In this document: piece after piece, positions 52,912-64,000 of the stretch
Layout: the number at the start of each line of letters is the position of its first letter
Numbering within the stretch: the stretch's first letter is position 1
Source: Phytoseiulus persimilis
Lineage: Eukaryota > Arthropoda > Arachnida > Mesostigmata > Phytoseiidae
Direction of reading: 5' to 3'
NCBI GenBank assembly: GCA_037576195.1
Contig: CM075102.1
Location: 3,658,001 to 3,722,000, forward strand
Length of the DNA: 64,000 bases
Notes under the pieces: generated by a model
The model's database searches: none
What the model saw: only the letters and a program-made list of their open reading frames with translations
What the model was told of the DNA's origin: nothing
Translations under genes and position numbers: made by a program

Positions 52912-55900
52912 GGAAATTCCGAGCGCTGAACTTTGACAGCTCATAAAATCGCTTTCAGAAAGATCATAGGATACTCGAAATACGTGAATCGAGTCAGCTT
53001 TAAGATGCTGCCAAGTTCGTATTGATCCAACACGCGGTATGACTCCCTGTTTCTCTTCGGAATCACGAAGTTTGTCAAAAATTATGCTGTTCGGAAAGAG
53101 AAGAGCAATTCAGGTGCTGGGAAGCGGAGATTTTGGTCCTGGAAGATGTGATGTTCCGTCATTTTTCGATGATTTTTTTCGCCGTTTGAACGGTCCCATA
53201 AATAGGATGAGCTGGGATTCCTCTGGAAACGCTCGGGAGCTCCACTGAAAATGTCAGTTCAACCGAGACTGATCAGCCTGTCTCCCCCTTCGACGATGAG
53301 TTCGATTGCTCCGTCAGTGAGTCATGCTGGCCCTCTTACAGGGACATCAAACGCAGCGATGCCAAGCGTGTCAGACGTCGACAGTTGACCGAGTCGCAAG
53401 ATTCCAATGGAAAGCCTCTGAAAGTTCTTCTCGATACCCTGGTCCTTTACAGTCATCATGCAGGAGAGAGCCATCGCCATCATGCCGGCGTTGAACGCAC
53501 TTCTTGGAGAGCTCCGCATCACTTCATCCAGCACATCGTTCACGACAGAGCGCGAGGATATTCTAGCAGTTTTCTCTAACGCTCATGCATGCGTGTCGTA
53601 CCATAATGTGGCTCCTTCCCATTCTGCAACAGAACTCCCCGTTGGCAGGCGCTCTTGCCTCACCCAGTCATGTCGGAGATCGTGAAGAGGAGAGCACCGG
53701 TCTCGTCTCTATTCCAGCCGTCTCCTCGATCCAGTACGCAGCTCGACTGCCGAGCTCAGTGTCCAGCAGGACCTCGGTCGTCTATCAGAATTGCTGGCTT
53801 TCACCGGAAATTTCCTTCCGAAAGGCGCGCCGACCGTAGAGCCGAGCGCTCCCTTGCTTCCTCTAGGGTAGCCCCATCCGGGACCATCATCTCCAGAGAT
53901 TTGCAGCTTTTCGAACATTCTCCAGGTCGCTCTAACGCTCCAGGCGGATCACGTATAGTCCGTGCGCGAGAGGAAGAGAGCACCGTGCGTCCGTCTGCTG
54001 TGGGCATCAAATATCGGCGTTTTCACTCGAAAGAAGTCTTCCGCTGGGAATGAAAGGATTGTTGGCCACACTCGGAATTTTGGATTCCTTGGATATCCAG
54101 TAGAAGTCATGATATTTTCCTGAAGGAGTGCCTCTTTCAACATGTTGAGAATCTGCTCTTGACGTCCTAGAGAACCGGTTCCAGGTCGCCGAGAACGGGT
54201 TATGAGGATCACCGCCGGTTCTCTCCTCGAGTTGAGCCCCGTCGTTTGCAGTTCTGATTATCGCAACGTCGTGATGCCATTCAATGAACATCACCTTATT
54301 TTTCACTCTTACGATTACACACCGCATCTTCGTGCGGGCTGAGAGGGAGAGGGCGCATTTTGCCGGTTCTTTTCCGAACGCGGCCTGAAATGCAGCCGAT
54401 TGGCTGAAAATGTTCCCGGATTCGGAGTTTACCAACGATCAGCGGAGACGTGATTCGCAGAGAATGATCGGTCCCCGTGTCACGAACTCGTTCCAAACGG
54501 TTTTCGGCGGAAAGTGTTGCTGAGAACGCGTTCTACTTACTCCCTGTGAGTTTCGTACGTTACTTAGCGTGATTTTCGGGTATTCGTAGCAGCTCAATAC
54601 CGGAGGATCTATAACATGTAGAAGCGAGGCTCTGTGTGTCCATGTACATTGCGACCTCTTTCGTCGCGCTCTCATCCGGGTTGAACATGGGCTGCTTTCA
54701 ATCAAATATTCCAGTCAGATCGTTCAAGCAGAGCCGGATCCTCCACGAAGGAAGTCCGCGAATTTCCGGGTGGTTCCGTTACCGGGTATGATATTATAAA
54801 CTGATCGGTCTACAAGGATTTCTCTTCTTCTGAATTGCTTGCAGGCAGAGCGGATACTTCCCGCGGTTCATAAGCCCGTGTAGCACCTTGAGCTTGCTCT
54901 TCAGGTGACTTCCTCCATCCCTCGTTTGCTCTTCGCACTCAAGCAGCTCACTGACTGTTTCCGCCATTTTCATTCGATATTCTTCCATATGAATTTCGCC
55001 GACCCCAATCCGACTGTTATCGACCGTGCGACTGTTTTTCTCTACATTGTGCGTCCCCTGTCTCAATGTGCTGCCAGGAGCCTTTCCCTGTTTGTCACCG
55101 GCAACCTCAGATGATCCTTGACATCTTTGAATTTTCTACTCATTTCCCCCTTCCACCCCGGTGCGCCTTTCCCACGATTCCCTCAATGCTCGCCTGGAAC
55201 ATACATATTTCCGGTCTGCATAGTATGGTTAGAGTCTTGGACTGGACCTGGTATACAGTTTTTATTCTGTCTGTCAGGTTTTCATAAACGTGCGTAGATT
55301 GAAGACAGACCGGTTGTCCGGGCCACATTCATCACAACATGCGCCAATAAGTTGTATTGAATGCCGAAAGCGACTCCGAGGTCGAGGGAGGCCGAAATTT
55401 CTGGGCTGGTGGGCCGCTCATGAAGTAGGTGTGATCGTTCAGTGAGGTTTTGGTGCGGCACAATTTGGCAGAGACAGCCTCTTTTTGTCTGGATTGCCCG
55501 CCTGGAGATCTCATTGACGATTCTCTGCAGGCGAGCGCAGTCCGTCTTTGTTGATATGCGAAAAAATATATCAATCAATCAATCAGTGTGACTTCATTCG
55601 GAAAAATGTATGAGTTTTATCACAAGCACCGGTATCGACTTATCTATACGCCCCGTATAAATATCACTTCATAGTACTCTGCCGTTCGTGTTGGAAGATG
55701 TCTCTATGCAGTCCCGTTTTTGACCGTGTCGTCCATCTCACCGACTTTGTTGACACCCTGAGCTCTGATAGAAAATTATTGCTTCGCAGAACCCCTTCGT
55801 TTTTTTCTTTTCGGTGTTCCCTTCGCTTTGGACTACGATGGAGAGGCACGATGATCTTGAGGTTGTCCACATTGGAGTCTTTTTGAAGACGACGGCATTC

Positions 55901-56404
55901 GTATGAAGGAAATGTGAACGGCTGGGCGCCGTACGCGCCACGTGCCATGCCGTTTTCCGCCAGCAGTTCATCACAGGGCTCGGTGAGGAATGGGAGGTAT
56001 GTCGCACGGCACGGAGACTTCCATGTTATTCGAACCTGCTAACTCTGCTCAGGGGGGAAGTCATAGAGTGGAATACTTGTCGGAGTCGCCAGCGGGAAGA
56101 TTCTGCGTACCAACCAGAGTTTCCGGTCACTCAGTGAATGCATTATGTGAGAAACGGAGAATATAGGACAACGAATAACGAGCTACGAATATAATGTATT
56201 TCTGAGCACATGCTCTGCTGTTGACATTTTTCGCCATGTGAAAGGCAGCCGGGAGGTAATGGTGAAGGAATTCTAGAGCGGCTGACTATCCATAATCCAT
56301 ACGGCCTGATGGATAGCTACAGTTTTCGCACCGCGGATCATCGGAGAATGGGATCGTCCCCGCCCTCTTCGGTTTCGAGAACTGTTCTGGGATGGCCGCG
56401 CTCC
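52912..56404. other. Mostly unassigned; short LINE-type tail near 55.57 kb
   Basis: No gene is assignable with confidence. Two plus-strand frames around 53.27-53.64 kb look mildly protein-like (PVSPFDDEFDCSVSESCW; LNALLGELRITSSSTSF) but are offset and lack an exon structure. At 55570-55588 a run of AATC units follows GCGAAAAAATATATC, the kind of microsatellite tail that ends many arthropod LINEs, so the preceding few hundred bases may be a LINE 3' end. Confidence 0.35.
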
Positions 56405-56906
56405 TCAAAATTCTCTATGGATGAACGAGAACGTTTCTCTGAAGGGCGACTCCTCGCAGAGCATGTACAACGAGGTACAGTTCTTGCCCGTTGCACCATT
56501 GATTGCCCCGGCCATGAGCTCACCTTCAAAGGCGACGAAAGCGGTGGCGAGCCTGGAATAGGGACGCGAGAACTTTTATCTTCGATGTCAGTACCTTCGA
56601 AGTTTCGCAAACCAACTTCGGTCGACAGTGCTGGTTGTCGATCTCCAGAAAGGTGAAGATGCTGTCAGGGAGCTCCTCGGGCACATCGTAAAATTCCTTC
56701 ACCAACTCGCCTAGGAGGCCACGCATGTAATACACGAGGGCGAGGAAAGCTAGGTAACCACTGAGAAGACTAACAATGCAACGAGACAAACCACACGACG
56801 CCTTCTCGTTCTCCTGGTTGCGAACGCGCACAAGACAGCGATATTCATGGATAAAATCATCACAAGGACTGTGAGCACCGACTTCACTGCCTTTTCAAAC
56901 TCCATT
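56405..56906 (-). pseudogene. Small membrane or secreted protein gene with two apparent frameshifts
   Basis: Minus-strand ATG at 56906 starts MEFEKAVKSVLTVLVMILSM, a convincing signal peptide or signal anchor, followed by a basic cluster (TRRTRRRR). After a one-base shift near 56.76 kb the hydrophobic YLAFLALVYYM segment and KEFYDVPEELPDSIFTFLEI, then CRPKLVCETSK, are read. After a second shift near 56.55 kb the frame continues LATAFVAFEGELMAGAINGA, NCTSLYMLCEESPF and FIHREF to a TGA. The spacing C..KLVCE ... NC..LY..C resembles small Cys-containing exported proteins of arthropods, though I cannot name a family. The combined product would be about 165 aa. It could be a recent pseudogene, a gene damaged by sequencing indels, or one with very short introns; a 50-nt intron with GTACTG donor and TTCCAG acceptor does not restore phase. 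Confidence 0.6.
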
Positions 56907-59900
56907 GTTGCGGAATGTGTGAAGCTCTGAGACCCGTTGTTCGGAACACACTGACGGCCACCTTACTGACCGATGGTTCTCGTCCGGGAGTATTATCTTC
57001 GATGTGGGGTTCGCTCTCGCCTCGGAAATCAGAGAGAGGCTCCCGTTCTCGAAAGTCGGCGGGGGCGGCGAGCATTGATTTTCTGGGATGCCTGTACCGA
57101 ACTGAAATATTTCTCGAAGCGTGGACTGAACCTCTAGCTGACTGACCGCAAGAGCGGAAGCTTGGTCGGAGTTCGTAACCATACATCCACGATGTGCGGT
57201 ATTTCCGAGAGAAAGCGCTTCTGCAGTGACTGCCGGTCTTGCATTCGATCCGAATACTTGTCCGAATCGGAATCAGCAAATGCTGTTCCGGATCGGGAGG
57301 TGAGAGAGTTGCTCTCGAACAAGACTCAGCAGTTCTGTTCTGAATCGTTGGGTGAAAAACTTGTTCCCGGCCAAGATCTTGACATGGATGCGGAAACTGG
57401 AAGCTCGTTGGAGAGAAAATGAAATAGGTGCTTCGTGATCGACGAGGACGTAGTTACTTCCAGGAAAGCTCTGTTTGGTGGAAGACCGAAGATAGTCGCG
57501 AGAGCTCAAGGCTCCCGGATTACAGGGAAAACACCGAGCTATCGCCGAGCGGAAAGTTCGTCAAGTAACCAGACGGAAACGGTCGATTCACTAGCGATCC
57601 AGGGGAGAGATTATGTCGATACATGCAAATATGATTCCTTCGTCCTTTTCGCATCCCTTACTATTCGTCTGCGAAATCTCACCGCGGACCGCTCAAGACA
57701 CTTCTTCGCGGAGCATGCACACCACCACGTTGTCTTGGGAGCGAACCGTAGAAATGCACGAGACTCGCTGACCAAGCAATGAGTGAGGGAATCTTTGTGT
57801 GGAATTCATCGAGTCTGTCAACTTATCAGCCCTCAATAGCATCGTCAGGAGAGTTGCCATGCCCGTTTCATGAGATCTGACTTTGTCGAGGTTGTTTGTG
57901 TCGGATCAATGTAGAACGTACACAGCGAGATTGGGCAAATTTCCAGAAGAGCTGTGGATGGTTGAAAAACTGCTCTTATCTCTGGGGGCGGCTCCTTTTT
58001 ATTGACTGCCCATGTACCTCAACCACCACCGTGGATCCCGATCAGTATGGTCATATCGATCTCTGGAACACCGCCGTAGACCCTCAAAAATATGGTCGTA
58101 TCGATCCCGCATTGACCTCCGCAGACCGTTAAGAGTATGGCCAGATCGATGACGGAATCATCCGAAAGACCCCTAAACGTATGGCCGAATCGTTCTTGTT
58201 ATCGGAGAACTAAGCGACCCAATTTCCGGCAGCCGATGACCGTGAGCGCTATCGAGCCGGCACATCGATTACGACCGAGGTCGTCACGACCGCGGTCTAG
58301 CCACCTCTTTTCACGACCGGAGTATCACGATATCCAGAATTATATCAGATATGAACTCCTTCAGATGAAATGTTAGAACATTACTTGAAAAATGCATTCC
58401 ACAGCATGGAAATAGCGAGTAGCCTTGGGGGTCGCTCTAAGAACGCCTACGGGTGAGTAGAGTCTCTCGTTCCGGAGTCGATGTCCTAGGGTCGGACATT
58501 GAAGATGCAGGCGGTGTTCTCTTCCAGGTTTTCAATTGTCGCGGGTGTTGAGCTCTAATGTTCGGGTTATTCGGTTCGCGAACATGTGCGAACTTTTTAG
58601 GCTGATCACCTGTATGTCAGGGACGTTCGGATCTGCAGAGAGTGCAGACTCCGCGTCAGCTTAGTTTCTATCGAGCCTCCGTTCGGGAAATGTGGATCTG
58701 GGACCAAGCAAACCCCGTTCCCCGTTTTATTAATATCAGGAGCTCTCTTCCGGTGGTCACGGTTCCAAGGAGGGTGATGACAGTTTCAAGCCCATTGCGA
58801 TCTGTAGCGCTTCATTTGATACGAGTTTGCTCCCCGAAACGAAGTGTCCTATTACTGGGGAAAGGAAGGGACACAACGAGTTGACTCCTGTTCCGGAAGG
58901 CTTGCAGACCACCACGCGACACCCTGCAGGATTCATTGTCTGAAGTGCTCTGCAAAGTTATCGGTCGGGGCCAGTCCACGCATGTCCCCCAGAGTCAGGA
59001 GGTGCTGTAGCCGGAGTTACCCCGAGCTTCCCGTGAGTCTTCGTAATCCTGAAGACGCCTCCCACCACCCAGCCATCCTCCCTCACAGCCAAGAATATGC
59101 GCCACGATATCAGGGATGCTCTTAACCGAGATAGCTCTTTCTAGGTTCCGGGACATCTCGGAAAAGGAGAATCATCGTCATCAGGGGATTGTCCGGTATT
59201 GGACACCTGTGTGGTAGGTCTCGATCGACTCAATCTGATATTCGCCGTGTTTGAGTGCGGTGCGATCCAGTTTGCGTAGTTGAAAGCTTCACCGCAACGT
59301 CATACCTGGAAGACTGAGCATGAATTCGATGTTGGAGCGAGTTTTGCCGACTCGGAGATTCCAGCGTTACCTCCGGGATATTTACTTCGCGTCTGTCATG
59401 TTGATTGGCACAGACTCTATTCGACTTGGAATTCTTCGAGGAGGAGCGATTGGGCTCGAAGGAATATTGAACCGGACAACCACGGCAAGTGACCTCACTT
59501 GCCGGAGGAGATGGTCGGAGGATCTGACGAGTGGGAGAAAATCGGAGAATAGGGGAGCGGACAAATTTATCGGTAGCGCTTGCACCTTGGAATGAAGGGA
59601 GGACGTCGTTTTCAGGACGTCGTTATCATCCTCAGCTCCGAAGCACATAGAGCCATTTTTTAGTGAAATGCTGACTTGACGGGAAACCGTTCTCGTCGAT
59701 CACCTTATTCAAGTCCTGGTCCAGTCTTCGATGCCCATGTGAGAGAATTCCCCATCGACGCTGTTCGGTGTCGGACGCTGAGCTTGTTGGTCGGCGGAGT
59801 TTGGACTCCGGAATGCTAGAACTTCTGGATTCGTGTTTGGTCCGGTCAGCCCAGGAATCCTGCGTCGCGAATCGGCTCCGTCGCGTGGAATGTGGGAATT

Positions 59901-60731
59901 GAAACAGCCTTCATGATGGTTGCGAACGAAACTAGCGATATTTTCTCTCTGAGGTTCGTTGAATATCGCCACCATAGCAGGTAGCGCGGAACCTCAAGAA
60001 CGAGACCGAAGAGAGCTCTGGAACTTTTCGAAAAATTTGTTCTAGTTACGAACCCCCTGGTAAATTCCCCCCGTATCATTTCTCCATCGATTAGACGTTC
60101 TCTGGTCGATTTGCCATCCATCAGAACTGAACTCCCGCCTCGGTGGTCAGTTTCGGCGGAAAAAAACAGAAAAAACGATTTCCCATGGCGACTTTTCATG
60201 TTTCGGCGCGTTTGTTCTTCCCAGTTGAGAGCGGGATGCTGATAACACCAGTCACTTCTCCTCCGCATCACCCTTCCACATCATTTCGAGCGAGCTCAGC
60301 TGCGCCGCCTGTGGAAAATGTGCGAGCTCTTTGAATTTGAGGGGAGAAAAAATCGCCGACGAAGAATGACGGAGGCACTTGGTTGTCCCGGAATGTAGTC
60401 TATGACGGTTACTGGAGGAATGAAGGGCAGGCAATCATATCTTCAGCTCCCGAAATTCAGACGCGATTGCAGGATCAGGTAGAGATTTTCCTTGGTCGTC
60501 GAGTCCCACCTGATCCAGAAAAAATTGTCGCGGTTCTCAAAGCATTACCCATGCAACGGTTTCCTCCCTGACCAGACAACCAACGGGAGTCAGAGATTGA
60601 CAGAACGGTTCCAAATTCTTTTGTCGTGTGCAACTCTCACGGTGGTAAGGACGAGCAGGGACTGATGACGGATATTCTGAACGAGATCTGATTCGTAGAA
60701 GCTCATGTCGCAGGAAACTCATCTCGTCGCG
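56907..60731. other. Mostly unassigned; 45-bp units near 58.1 kb
   Basis: No gene was recognised. A plus-strand ATG frame at 57192-57422 (MCGISERKRFCSDC ... LDMDAETGSS) and a 62-codon frame ending at 60571 (VEIFLGRRVPPDPEKIVAVL) look mildly coding. The latter recalls the FLGH...DPEK segment of Gypsy reverse transcriptases, but the evidence is too thin to call. Confidence 0.35.
58018..58175 (+). repeat. Diverged 45-bp satellite-family units (about 3)
   Basis: GTATGGTCATATCGATC, GTATGGTCGTATCGATC and GTATGGCCAGATCGATG recur about 45 bp apart, with CACCGCCGTAGACC linkers. The orientation matches the big array (ATGGTCAGATCGACC). Confidence 0.8.
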
Positions 60732-60917
60732 CTAGCACAACGATGTCCGCACAACGACGACGAAGCCGCCAAAGTCTAGTACATTTCCGTGTGCACCTCT
60801 TTTATGGGAGACAAACGTCAGGCAGGCCTCGGCGAAAGCGGGGAAAGCCGTGGTTTTGAAACTTCCATGAGTGAGAATGCTTCTTAGGAGCAGCAGCAAG
60901 AACAGTGAGGGTTCCAT
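60732..60917 (-). CDS. Possible short secreted peptide
   Basis: An ATG at 60917 begins MEPSLFLLLLLRSILTHGSF, a plausible signal peptide, and the frame runs 61 codons to a stop. The remainder is short and has one Cys near the middle and one at the end. There is no splice or poly(A) support, and Leu-rich N-termini arise by chance, so this is weak. It could be a first exon. Confidence 0.2.
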   Translation of the reverse strand: MEPSLFLLLLLRSILTHGSFKTTAFPAFAEACLTFVSHKRGAHGNVLDFGGFVVVVRTSLC

Positions 60918-62930
60918 TCCACGAAGCCGAACTATCGGTTCAGCCGGACGATGTCCATCGATGATCGTCCTCGTCGCTCCGCTTGTTTCCCGCAGTGAGT
61001 TTGCAGTTGAAGCGGAGCTCGAATGGGGCAATACCGAGATAGCTGCGTAGAAAAGCCTCGTCTCTGGCGTTCCGAGCCTCTCCGTGGCTGACTCCATATT
61101 GTTTTCGAGCTCAGAAGCTATGATGAGCTCAGCTCCTGAGAGGCGATGTGGGAGGATGGAATAATTCATGAAGCGAGCCGTTCGAATACAGGATTATTCG
61201 GAAGTTCTCTGAATACCTGATTCGCTGACCTTGGAGTCGATATCTTGAGAAATCATCGCGCAATGGAATATTCTCCATCTTGCGAGGTATCTCTCGCAGG
61301 CGCGCATTCAGCACTCGGATCTGGCTGGTGCTCAGATTCAATTATGATATTCCATGACATTTCGGGAGGTTGAAAACGAGTGTGTTCGAAGAATTCTTTG
61401 CAACCAGTTGTCGAGCGAGAGTCTGGGGAGAACTTGTTTCGCGACCTATTCCTTCCAAGCTACGATTCACAGGAGACGAAATCAAGACTGCTCGCCGTCT
61501 TCAAGAAGAGAAATATGGAGGCTTGATTCGGCGACGTTTTCCTGCGTTTTATCCAGATGAGAACTTGGTCAAGGAGATGGCTGGAAACATCGAATCTCAT
61601 CATAATCGGGGAAGATAGAACGGAATATGAACGAGTGTCTGCTTTCCCTTCTTCGATTATTCAGCGATGACCTGTTGCTTGAGAACAGTGATAGATCAAC
61701 GTCGCGGGAGCTTTCAGCGTCTCAGGACCGGTCACGGACACATCGATGCCGTCTCCAACTTCGTCTTCGAACACGAACGTCTCATCATCATCTGTCTCGT
61801 TCTCGTCCCAGGAATCAGCATTCTTGGCCACGAGGGGTTTTCTGTCTCCTCAGTCTCAGCGAACTCTGCGGAGTTGAACCGGCTGACCAACAATCACGGA
61901 GGATGACTGGATCTACGACAAGGTCTTCGCCTAAGGACGATCATGCAGCTCCGGATCATGTAGCTCATTGTAACCTGACATTTCGACGATGGGCAAACAT
62001 TCCTTGAAACAACGGTTCTCGTGAATCATTCGGTGATCTGCGCTCGTCGAGACAGCTTGTACAGCTGGACTGTTCACGATCGCACTGGCCCCTTATTTCG
62101 GCCACACTAACGGTAAGAGTGGAGAAACACGCATGTGCGAGTTTTCCAGCATGGACCGATCCGGAACGGGAGATATTGTGATTCAGTAGAACTCCTAGAA
62201 AAGAGACGAGACAGCTCCGGGTTGTTCTTGAAGTCATCGAAATCGAGGATTCTGGCCAAAGACTCGATATCAACGAAGGATTTCAAAGTATTAGAGCTGT
62301 TGCGGATTTCAAGTCAGAAGGGAACAATGACTCAGAGTAATAGGGTACTGTGTGTTTGAGATGGAGTTGGCATCGCTTCTACGGTACAACTTAGCGAGGC
62401 TGTCATGAGATCGGTTGGAGCAAGAGACCGACCAGAACTGTCTGTCGGGGTTTCAGAAAACTCGGTGCGGGATAGTGGTAGGGTCCCAAGACATGGTATA
62501 AAACTCAGAGTTTTGGGGCTGGGGGCCATCTTGGCTCGTTTTGCCTATTGTCACGAATAGAGCTTGGATAGGCCTTCGACATGGTAGGAGCACCGAGCCG
62601 TCACAGACGATCAGAAGAAAATCAGGGCGGAAAAAATACAGCGAGCTCGTGGTTGAGGTCTCGGAAATAGGGATGCGTTTGAAATTAGGGAAACTCATTC
62701 ATTAGCGGTTACATGAATGATATTCCGCGTGGAAACAGTGAACGCATAGGACTTTGGTGCAATGGAGGCATCGTATGGGAGGGCGGCAAGTTACAGTCTG
62801 GTGCCGAGCAAGCTGCTTCGAATTTGAACAAGATCTCATCGAGTGTCAGGAACTCGCCTCAAGGAACTTCCGAGCCATCCAACTACAGAGCCGCATTGCC
62901 GGATGCGTGAAGTGGTTATTTGACGGATGA
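60918..62930. other. Mostly unassigned
   Basis: A plus-strand frame ending at 61618 (VFEEFFATSCRARVWGELVS ... IKTARRLQEEKYGGLIRRRF) has protein-like composition over about 80 codons and may be an exon entered after an AG at about 61369, but it has no ATG and no recognised homology. Nothing else was seen. Confidence 0.3.
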
Positions 62931-63207
62931 GTGGGGCCCGAAACTTTATGCAAGAGAATATGAAGGGAGCATGCACTAAATATGCGGAGAGATACGCAGG
63001 AATTTTGAATTTCCAGAAAACCAAACCCTACTTTTCTGAAACGAAGAACGAATGGAACAATGTAACTTGGATATGCAGAATATGCGATACATGCTCATGT
63101 GTACATCTGCCCAGAAAGCATCTGCTATTGCTCTAATTCTTCAAATGCATTCCGGCGATACCCAAGGAGAGGCGAGTCTGTCGTGTGAAATTTGTACTAT
63201 CAGAAGT
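62931..63207 (+). repeat. Tandem duplication unit 1, starts with a hAT-terminus-like sequence
   Basis: It begins TGGGGCCCGAAACTTTATGC, close to the terminus of the hAT element at 11039 (TAGGGCCCGAAAATCTATGC), and ends TACTATCAGAAG. The AT-rich interior contains ATGC motifs. Confidence 0.7.
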
Positions 63208-63376
63208 GGGGCCCGAAACTTTTTGCAAGAGAGCAGCACGAAATATGCGGAGAATACGCACGAATTTTGAATTTCGAGAAAACCAAACCCTACTTTTCTG
63301 AAACGGAGAACGAATGGATTCCCGCGATACCCAAAGAGAGGCGAATCTGTCGTGTGGAATTTATACTATCAGAAGC
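63208..63376 (+). repeat. Tandem duplication unit 2, internally deleted
   Basis: It begins TGGGGCCCGAAACTTTTTGC and ends TACTATCAGAAG like unit 1, but lacks about 100 bp of its middle (between GAACGAATGGA and the GCGATACCCAA block). Confidence 0.75.
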
Positions 63377-64000
63377 TACGGTGCACCGATAAAAGCGGGG
63401 CTCAAGGTTTCTTTCCGAATTTATCATTGGTTCGCGATGATGCAGTAAAGTTCATGGCTCGAGTTACACCATCCCGAGGAGAAAAATGCGCGAGCCTGGG
63501 ATTGCGGGCGGACCATGGTGTTGAGCCGAGGGAGCGATTGAGAATGTACCTAGCGATGGAACGCCAACTCAGCGCACAGGTAGATATGAATGAAGGTTCT
63601 CATCAGCTAGGAAAGTTCAGAGACGTACAGACGGGAAGCGCTCAAGTGCCCAACGCAGATTTGGCCATCTCCGTTACTTCAAGAACTACTCTCGATCAAA
63701 GGTTAGATTCAGGTTTAATTTTCGGAGGTCAGCCAAACTTCTCATTCAAGCGATGATGTACTTCTCCAAGTTCCCGAACTCAAATGCTCTCCGTATGTCC
63801 CGCGGGGAGAATGCAAATGTTGGAAGCGAGCGCTCAACTCCCACGGAAGTGATGGCGGCTTAGCTAAGCCTCGAGGACTCCATCCATACAGGCAGCTTGA
63901 ATTCTCTTCAATATCTGTCCGTTGTATCCACCCTGGCAGGAACCGAGCTACCAGACGTAGTTGCCGTCAGCCAGGGCTCCTCTCGAAAACTTGCTCAGTA
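63377..64000. other. Right edge of the window, unassigned
   Basis: A 134-codon frame (63352-63756, non-ATG start) includes VKFMARVTPSRGEKCASLGL and MYLAMERQLSAQVDMNEGSH but has no recognised domain. It may continue or be spliced beyond the window. Confidence 0.3.

Noticed and set aside
60383-60571. FLGRRVPPDPEKIVAVL as a Gypsy reverse-transcriptase remnant
   Set aside because: The similarity is limited to about a dozen residues, the Gypsy spacing between FLG and DPEK is not kept, and no other Gypsy domain lies nearby.

Overview
The window is eukaryotic and almost certainly from an animal. It has low gene density, intron-type splice sites (GTAAGT donors, pyrimidine-AG acceptors), AATAAA poly(A) signals, F-box and TGF-beta-receptor-type protein sequence, and a dense graveyard of eukaryotic transposons (hAT, Tc1/mariner, PIF/Harbinger-ISL2EU-like, Merlin, Helitron, Copia, non-LTR). 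An arthropod is most likely. A parasitiform mite or tick would fit the near-balanced base composition and the element mix, but the species cannot be fixed from sequence alone. Nothing prokaryotic or viral was seen.

Layout. 1-5.0 kb: no gene recognised. 5.07-5.51 kb: a 148-codon hypothetical ORF. 6.2-9.4 kb: a duplicated segment, one copy interrupted by a 444-bp hAT-type MITE with an 8-bp target duplication, then an element with ~120-150-bp inverted ends. 10.0-13.9 kb: a structurally complete hAT transposon (11039-13696) with intact transposase, terminal repeats and 8-bp target duplication, apparently nested in a second element rich in AACCGC motifs. 14.9-15.7 kb (minus): a candidate two-exon gene for a type II membrane protein whose last exon resembles a TGF-beta/BMP type II receptor ectodomain. 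17.0-17.4 kb: a Merlin fragment. 18.1-21.3 kb (minus): a decayed Helitron. 22.0-25.2 kb: a PIF/Harbinger-like transposon with ~240-bp inverted repeats and a frameshifted DDE plus SWIM-finger transposase. 25.4-30.7 kb (minus): a decayed Copia retrotransposon split by a Tc1 element. 31.3-38.0 kb: a 6.7-kb satellite of 45-bp units with higher-order structure. 38.2-39.8 kb: two diverged tandem copies of a ~700-bp segment, one with an ABC Walker-A-like exon. 40.3-42.1 kb: a non-LTR retrotransposon relic. 43.7-45.6 kb: the clearest host gene, a single-exon 608-aa F-box/LRR-like protein. 46.3-47.9 kb: a second dead Tc1 element. 48.0-52.9 kb: nested terminal-repeat elements and a second LINE relic. 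56.4-56.9 kb (minus): a small membrane/secreted-protein gene broken by two apparent frameshifts. 57-64 kb: mostly unassigned, ending in a tandem duplication whose units begin with sequence resembling the hAT terminus.

Tying theme. The 45-bp unit of the big satellite recurs as short diverged clusters at six or more other places: in the 3' region of the Harbinger-like transposon, inside the Helitron, in the Copia element, and just outside two other element ends. The sequence suggests that this satellite family has been carried or seeded by several unrelated transposons. Most coding remnants are frameshifted. The exceptions are the hAT transposase and the F-box gene, whose long uninterrupted frames point to a young insertion and a selected gene respectively.
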